Positions 61,141-64,000 of a stretch of DNA of 64,000 nucleotides are shown here, one piece after another (within the stretch, counting starts at the first letter, position 1; the number at the start of each line of letters is the position of its first letter). Made by a program: the position numbers and the translations under genes. Source of the DNA: Cupriavidus basilensis (GTDB lineage: Bacteria > Pseudomonadota > Gammaproteobacteria > Burkholderiales > Burkholderiaceae); NCBI RefSeq assembly GCF_008801925.2, contig NZ_CP062804.1:2790001-2854000 (forward strand). The letters are read 5' to 3'. The notes below the pieces were generated by a model. That model saw nothing but the letters and a program-made list of their open reading frames with translations, made no database searches and had not been told where the DNA came from.

Positions 61141-62313
61141 CTAGCGGCGATGCTGCTTGAAAAACGCCCACATCAACGCGCTGGCGTCGGGGCCGATCGG
61201 CGCATGGTAGGGGTAGTCGCCATCGCCGCCGCTCCAGGCATGATCGAGGCCCGCAACCTCGCACAGCTCGACCAGTTCACGGTTCCAGGTGCCGAAGCTG
61301 GCTTCCAGGTAGTCCCCGGCCGGCAGCAGGAGACTGGCTGGCTGGCCGTTGGCGCTGTCAGCCTGCGCCACACCGGCATCAGCATCCGCCGCCACAGCGG
61401 CTTCCTGCTCCGCGCCGGTGAGGTGCCGCACCGCAGCGCCATTCATCCGCTCCTCGACCCGGTCGTTCATGCCGTTGTAGGCCAGGAACTGGCGCGCAAG
61501 CAAGCGGGCGTTGATGGGATGCACCGCACCGTCGTCCATGCCGTGCAGCACGATGGCCGGCATCTTCGGTCCGCCCGGCGTCACGCCGGCGGCATCCAGC
61601 AACATCGCCGGGTCGGCTTGCGTGCCGTGCTGCATGGCACGCAAGCCGTCGCTGGCCGTGTGGCCCGCACCGATCACGACCCCGGAATGCAGGCCCACGG
61701 CGGCAATCTTCTCGGGATAGCGCAAGGCCACGACCGCCGCCATGCTGGCGCCCGCGGACAAGCCCGCCAGATACACCTGGTCGGCACGGACGTCCCGCCT
61801 GGCCGCCAACGCATCGATCAATACCGCCAGCGCCTGCGCCTCACGGCCGCCTTCGGTGGCACCCAGGTCGAACCACTGCCAGCAGCGCTGCATCTGGCGC
61901 CGCAGGGGCTGCTGGGGATAGGCCACCATGAAGCCTTCGCGCTCGGCAAGCGCGTTCATGCGCGTGCCCGCCGCGAGATCTTCCGGCGTCTGCCGGCAAC
62001 CATGCAGCATCACCACCAGCGGCATAGGCCGCTTGGGCGCGCCGGAAGGCACGTATAGCCAGTAGGGCAAGCGAGGCACCAGCTCACCCGGCAGCGGCGC
62101 GAGGCGGTGGTGGTGGGGAGCCCATTCTCCGGGCAAGGGGTGGCGCGGCGGCAAAGGCAGCGGCGCCGGCGAACGCGCCCGAAGACGGGGCGCTGCGGGA
62201 TTAAGGGTAGCGATACGGTTGAACCACGTTTTGAGATGGTGCGCGGACTGGGGTTGCGCCCGGCTGATCTGCCGGAGCTGCGCATGCCAGTCCGCCGAAA
62301 GGCTTTTGGTCAT
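61141..62313 (-). CDS. PHB depolymerase-family esterase
   Basis: A 390-residue alpha/beta hydrolase. The oxyanion-hole motif HGC lies at 104-106 (VVMLHGCRQTPEDLAAGTRMNALAE), the nucleophile is Ser186 in the lipase box GLSAGAS, with Asp in HGMDDGAVHP and His in LDHAWSGGD. The pattern is that of the intracellular or secreted poly(3-hydroxybutyrate) depolymerase/feruloyl esterase family. No signal peptide is seen, which favours a cytoplasmic role. Start 62313 has AGGAG five nt upstream. Polyester storage is typical of the inferred genus, but the ester substrate is not proven. Confidence 0.86.
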   Translation of the reverse strand: MTKSLSADWHAQLRQISRAQPQSAHHLKTWFNRIATLNPAAPRLRARSPAPLPLPPRHPLPGEWAPHHHRLAPLPGELVPRLPYWLYVPSGAPKRPMPLVVMLHGCRQTPEDLAAGTRMNALAEREGFMVAYPQQPLRRQMQRCWQWFDLGATEGGREAQALAVLIDALAARRDVRADQVYLAGLSAGASMAAVVALRYPEKIAAVGLHSGVVIGAGHTASDGLRAMQHGTQADPAMLLDAAGVTPGGPKMPAIVLHGMDDGAVHPINARLLARQFLAYNGMNDRVEERMNGAAVRHLTGAEQEAAVAADADAGVAQADSANGQPASLLLPAGDYLEASFGTWNRELVELCEVAGLDHAWSGGDGDYPYHAPIGPDASALMWAFFKQHRR

Positions 62314-62409
62314 GAAGACTCCTGCTATCGATATTGTTGCGATGCAGCATAGCACACGACAACCCGGCGCTTGCTGTCGCTTTTCCATCACATGTTATGA
62401 AGACAAGAC

Positions 62410-62429
62410 ATTAGATTCTTTCATCTAAT
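62410..62429. promoter_or_regulatory. AT-rich inverted repeat in divergent promoter
   Basis: ATTAGAT-N6-ATCTAAT, perfect 7-nt arms, lies between the esterase gene and the FNR-type gene in an otherwise mixed region. It is a candidate operator for either gene. Confidence 0.45.
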
Positions 62430-62548
62430 CCGGCATGCGCCCGCAGATGCACTTCCGTTCGCGCCCACAATTACCAAAACACTGAATTCAGCCGACGAAA
62501 GAATGCAGATCACTAAGAGATAGCGGCAAAAGGCGTGCGGTTATACTG

Positions 62549-62573
62549 CGTTTGCGTGTATCGCAGGCAAACG
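62549..62573. promoter_or_regulatory. Palindrome before the FNR-type gene
   Basis: CGTTTGC (62549-62555) and GCAAACG (62567-62573) form perfect 7-nt arms around 11 nt, 10 nt upstream of the start codon. It could be an operator or a leader hairpin. It is not a standard FNR box. Confidence 0.4.
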
Positions 62574-62582
62574 GAGAATGTC

Positions 62583-63410
62583 ATGACCACGCCCGACGCA
62601 GCGTTTCCAAGCTGCTCGCTGTGCTTGTTCCAGCCAATCTGCCGCAACTCGGAAGCGTCAGTTGCAAACGATCGGCGGCAGCGCAGCCTGGCCCCGGCCA
62701 GCATGCTCTGGCGCGCCGGAGAAACGGTGCATCGCCAGGGCCGGCCTGTGCTGGCCGTGTTTCCCGTGCGCGACGGCAGCGCCAAATCCGTGTTCGAGTC
62801 CCCGCTTGGCTGGCGCCAGGTCACCGCCTTCGCGCACCCGGGCGAAGTGCTCGGGCTGGAAGATCTCGATGGCCAGGCCCATTGCACCAGCGCAGTGGCC
62901 ATGCAGGACACGCGCTGCTGCGTGGTGCCGGTGGAGACGGCACGCGCGCACCTGCTCAGCGCCGAGTACCGCGAGCCAATGCTCAGCACGTTGCGCCGCA
63001 ATGCCGAGCGCGAGCGCACGCTGCTGGTCGCGATCGGATCGATGAAAGCCGCCCAGCGGCTGGCTATGCTGCTGCTCGACCTTGCCGGCGAACAACGCCG
63101 CCGGGGCAATGCCGGAGCGGCGCTGACCCTGGCGATGTCGCGCAACGATATCGCCAGCTACCTGGGACTGACGCTGGAAACCGTATCCCGTCTGCTGGCG
63201 CGTTTTGCCACGGTCGGGCTGATCACCGTGCGGCAGCGGCAATTGCGCATCGTCGATCCGGCTGGGCTGGGCTCCGTCTATGAAGACCCCGAGCGGGTGC
63301 CGCTACGCCCGCCCGAACCGGCGACGGATAGCCCGTCCGCCTCCGCTCCGGGCCAGTCCCGGCTGGACACCGCCAGAAGCGTGCGCACCGCGGGCGCCTC
63401 GGTTGCGTAG
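62583..63410 (+). CDS. FNR/CRP-family regulator with FNR-like cysteines
   Basis: A 275-residue regulator. Cys11, Cys14 and Cys20 (CSLCLFQPIC) and Cys101 (AHCTSAVAM) match the spacing of the four [4Fe-4S] ligands of FNR. The CRP-type helix-turn-helix has SRNDIASYLGLTLETVSRLLARF with the conserved Glu and Ser-Arg of the FNR recognition helix. It should sense oxygen by loss of the cluster and bind FNR-like boxes. The C-terminal 40 residues are a Pro/Ser/Ala-rich extension absent from E. coli FNR. The start has GGAGA upstream. A TTTGC...GCAAA repeat (62549-62573) lies just before it. Confidence 0.92.
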   Translation: MTTPDAAFPSCSLCLFQPICRNSEASVANDRRQRSLAPASMLWRAGETVHRQGRPVLAVFPVRDGSAKSVFESPLGWRQVTAFAHPGEVLGLEDLDGQAHCTSAVAMQDTRCCVVPVETARAHLLSAEYREPMLSTLRRNAERERTLLVAIGSMKAAQRLAMLLLDLAGEQRRRGNAGAALTLAMSRNDIASYLGLTLETVSRLLARFATVGLITVRQRQLRIVDPAGLGSVYEDPERVPLRPPEPATDSPSASAPGQSRLDTARSVRTAGASVA

Positions 63411-63541
63411 GACAGACGCCGACAGCAAGCCCGTGCAAACGCGGCTATGTTCAGACTATGCCGCCGTATGCGGGCTAGCCTTCAGGAGGACATCACCCTG
63501 CGGCCATGCCGCTGGCGCTCGACATCGCTTCCGGTACCTGT

Positions 63542-64000
63542 ATGTCTATGCGGGACTTTTCTTCTGCCGTGCGCGCGGGCCTGGCGCCGCTTGGCTTCCT
63601 GATGGTGACCGGACTGACGCCTGCGGCCGCCGCGCAGGCCAACGCACCGGCCTCGCTGTCAACGCTGGCGAGACTGCTGCTAGGCACCGTCGATGGCAGA
63701 AGCACCGGCATGAGTGGCGTGACACGCCTCACCGGCAGCGTGGCCAGCTCAGATGCGGAACTCAACACGGCATGCCAGGAACTGACTCGCGCCGGGCCAT
63801 TCACGCTGGACGCCGCGACGCGGCTGGAGGGATGCAGCGTCTCGCCAGGCAAGCGCGTGCAGTTCCGCCTCAGCCTGGTTGGCGTGGATGCGACCCGCGA
63901 GGGCACCGTGGCGTTCATGGCGAGCGCCCGCCCCGTGCTCGAGCGCGGCATCTGCCGCAACCCGGATGTGCCGGTACTGGGCCAGCTGGGTGTCACGCTG
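63542..64000 (+). CDS. Exported protein of unknown function (3' end missing)
   Basis: The frame is open to the last base, so the gene continues beyond the window; 153 residues are seen. The N-terminus is a signal peptide, with Arg residues, a hydrophobic core (GLAPLGFLMVTGL) and PAAAAQA as cleavage site. The mature part has two or three Cys residues (TACQEL, EGCSV, GICRN) that may form disulphides. ATG 63506 in the same frame would add 12 residues; 63542 gives the better signal peptide. No family is recognised. It follows the FNR-type gene after 131 nt. Confidence 0.6.
   Translation, partial: MSMRDFSSAVRAGLAPLGFLMVTGLTPAAAAQANAPASLSTLARLLLGTVDGRSTGMSGVTRLTGSVASSDAELNTACQELTRAGPFTLDAATRLEGCSVSPGKRVQFRLSLVGVDATREGTVAFMASARPVLERGICRNPDVPVLGQLGVTL

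Noticed and set aside
63493..63996. Open frame on the minus strand at the window end
   Set aside because: The plus strand over the same bases encodes a signal peptide and an open frame to the window edge; the minus-strand product has shadow composition.

Overview
The window is high-GC DNA with tightly packed operons, many 4-nt ATGA/GTGA stop-start overlaps and NTG starts. Gene content points to a betaproteobacterium of the Burkholderiaceae, most likely Cupriavidus or a close relative. The indicators are a livHMGFK cluster, a complete wsp surface-sensing operon, tctBA transporter genes, TRAP-linked sugar-acid catabolism and dispersed CCCTCTCCC-type hairpin repeats. This is inferred from protein families only. 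No rRNA, tRNA, CRISPR array, prophage or insertion sequence was seen.

Layout. 1-4477: branched-chain amino acid type ABC transporter (livH is cut by the window start; then livM, livG, livF and a binding protein) with a hairpin-rich repeat before livK. 4607-7027: exported FecR-like/DUF6600 protein with a very glutamine-rich repeated tail. 7372-17702: a cyclic-di-GMP block. A GSDEF-EAL protein is divergent from wspABCDEF-wspR, which encodes a chemoreceptor, two CheW proteins, CheR, a CheA-receiver hybrid, CheB and a GGEEF output enzyme. 17703-18178: composite inverted repeats. 18179-20811: NarL-type response regulator plus 7TMR-DISM-like histidine kinase. 20834-25324: PadR-like regulator, tctA and tctB, and a MATE exporter. 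25664-26014: small lysine-rich exported protein with a strong terminator.

26226-30477: three translationally coupled genes (helical-repeat protein, PcfJ-like protein, DUF1266 protein). This is the best candidate in the window for an undescribed system. 30479-35684: family III CoA-transferase, a Gln-type thiol dioxygenase and an atypical crotonase, divergent from an IclR regulator, then an aldehyde dehydrogenase. This suggests catabolism of an organosulfur or acyl compound. 35760-36965: DUF2252 protein. 37046-41785: heme-copper oxidase operon (subunit II with fused cytochrome c, subunit I, two subunit III-like proteins, subunit IV), followed upstream by a membrane protein gene with its own terminator.

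42878-54245: a ten-gene sugar-acid locus: GntR regulator, Zn alcohol dehydrogenase, TRAP transporter, an unassigned mandelate-racemase-type dehydratase, SDR, altronate dehydratase, mannonate dehydratase and a mannitol-dehydrogenase-family reductase. The parts fit import of an aldonate, its oxidation to a ketouronate, reduction to mannonate and dehydration to 2-keto-3-deoxygluconate. The enzymes that use that product are not in the window. 54557-63410: two tiny membrane proteins, a TTG-start rubredoxin, a 1321-residue DUF748 protein, an MHS-type MFS transporter, a PHB-depolymerase-like esterase and an FNR-type regulator. The last gene, an exported protein, is cut by the window end.
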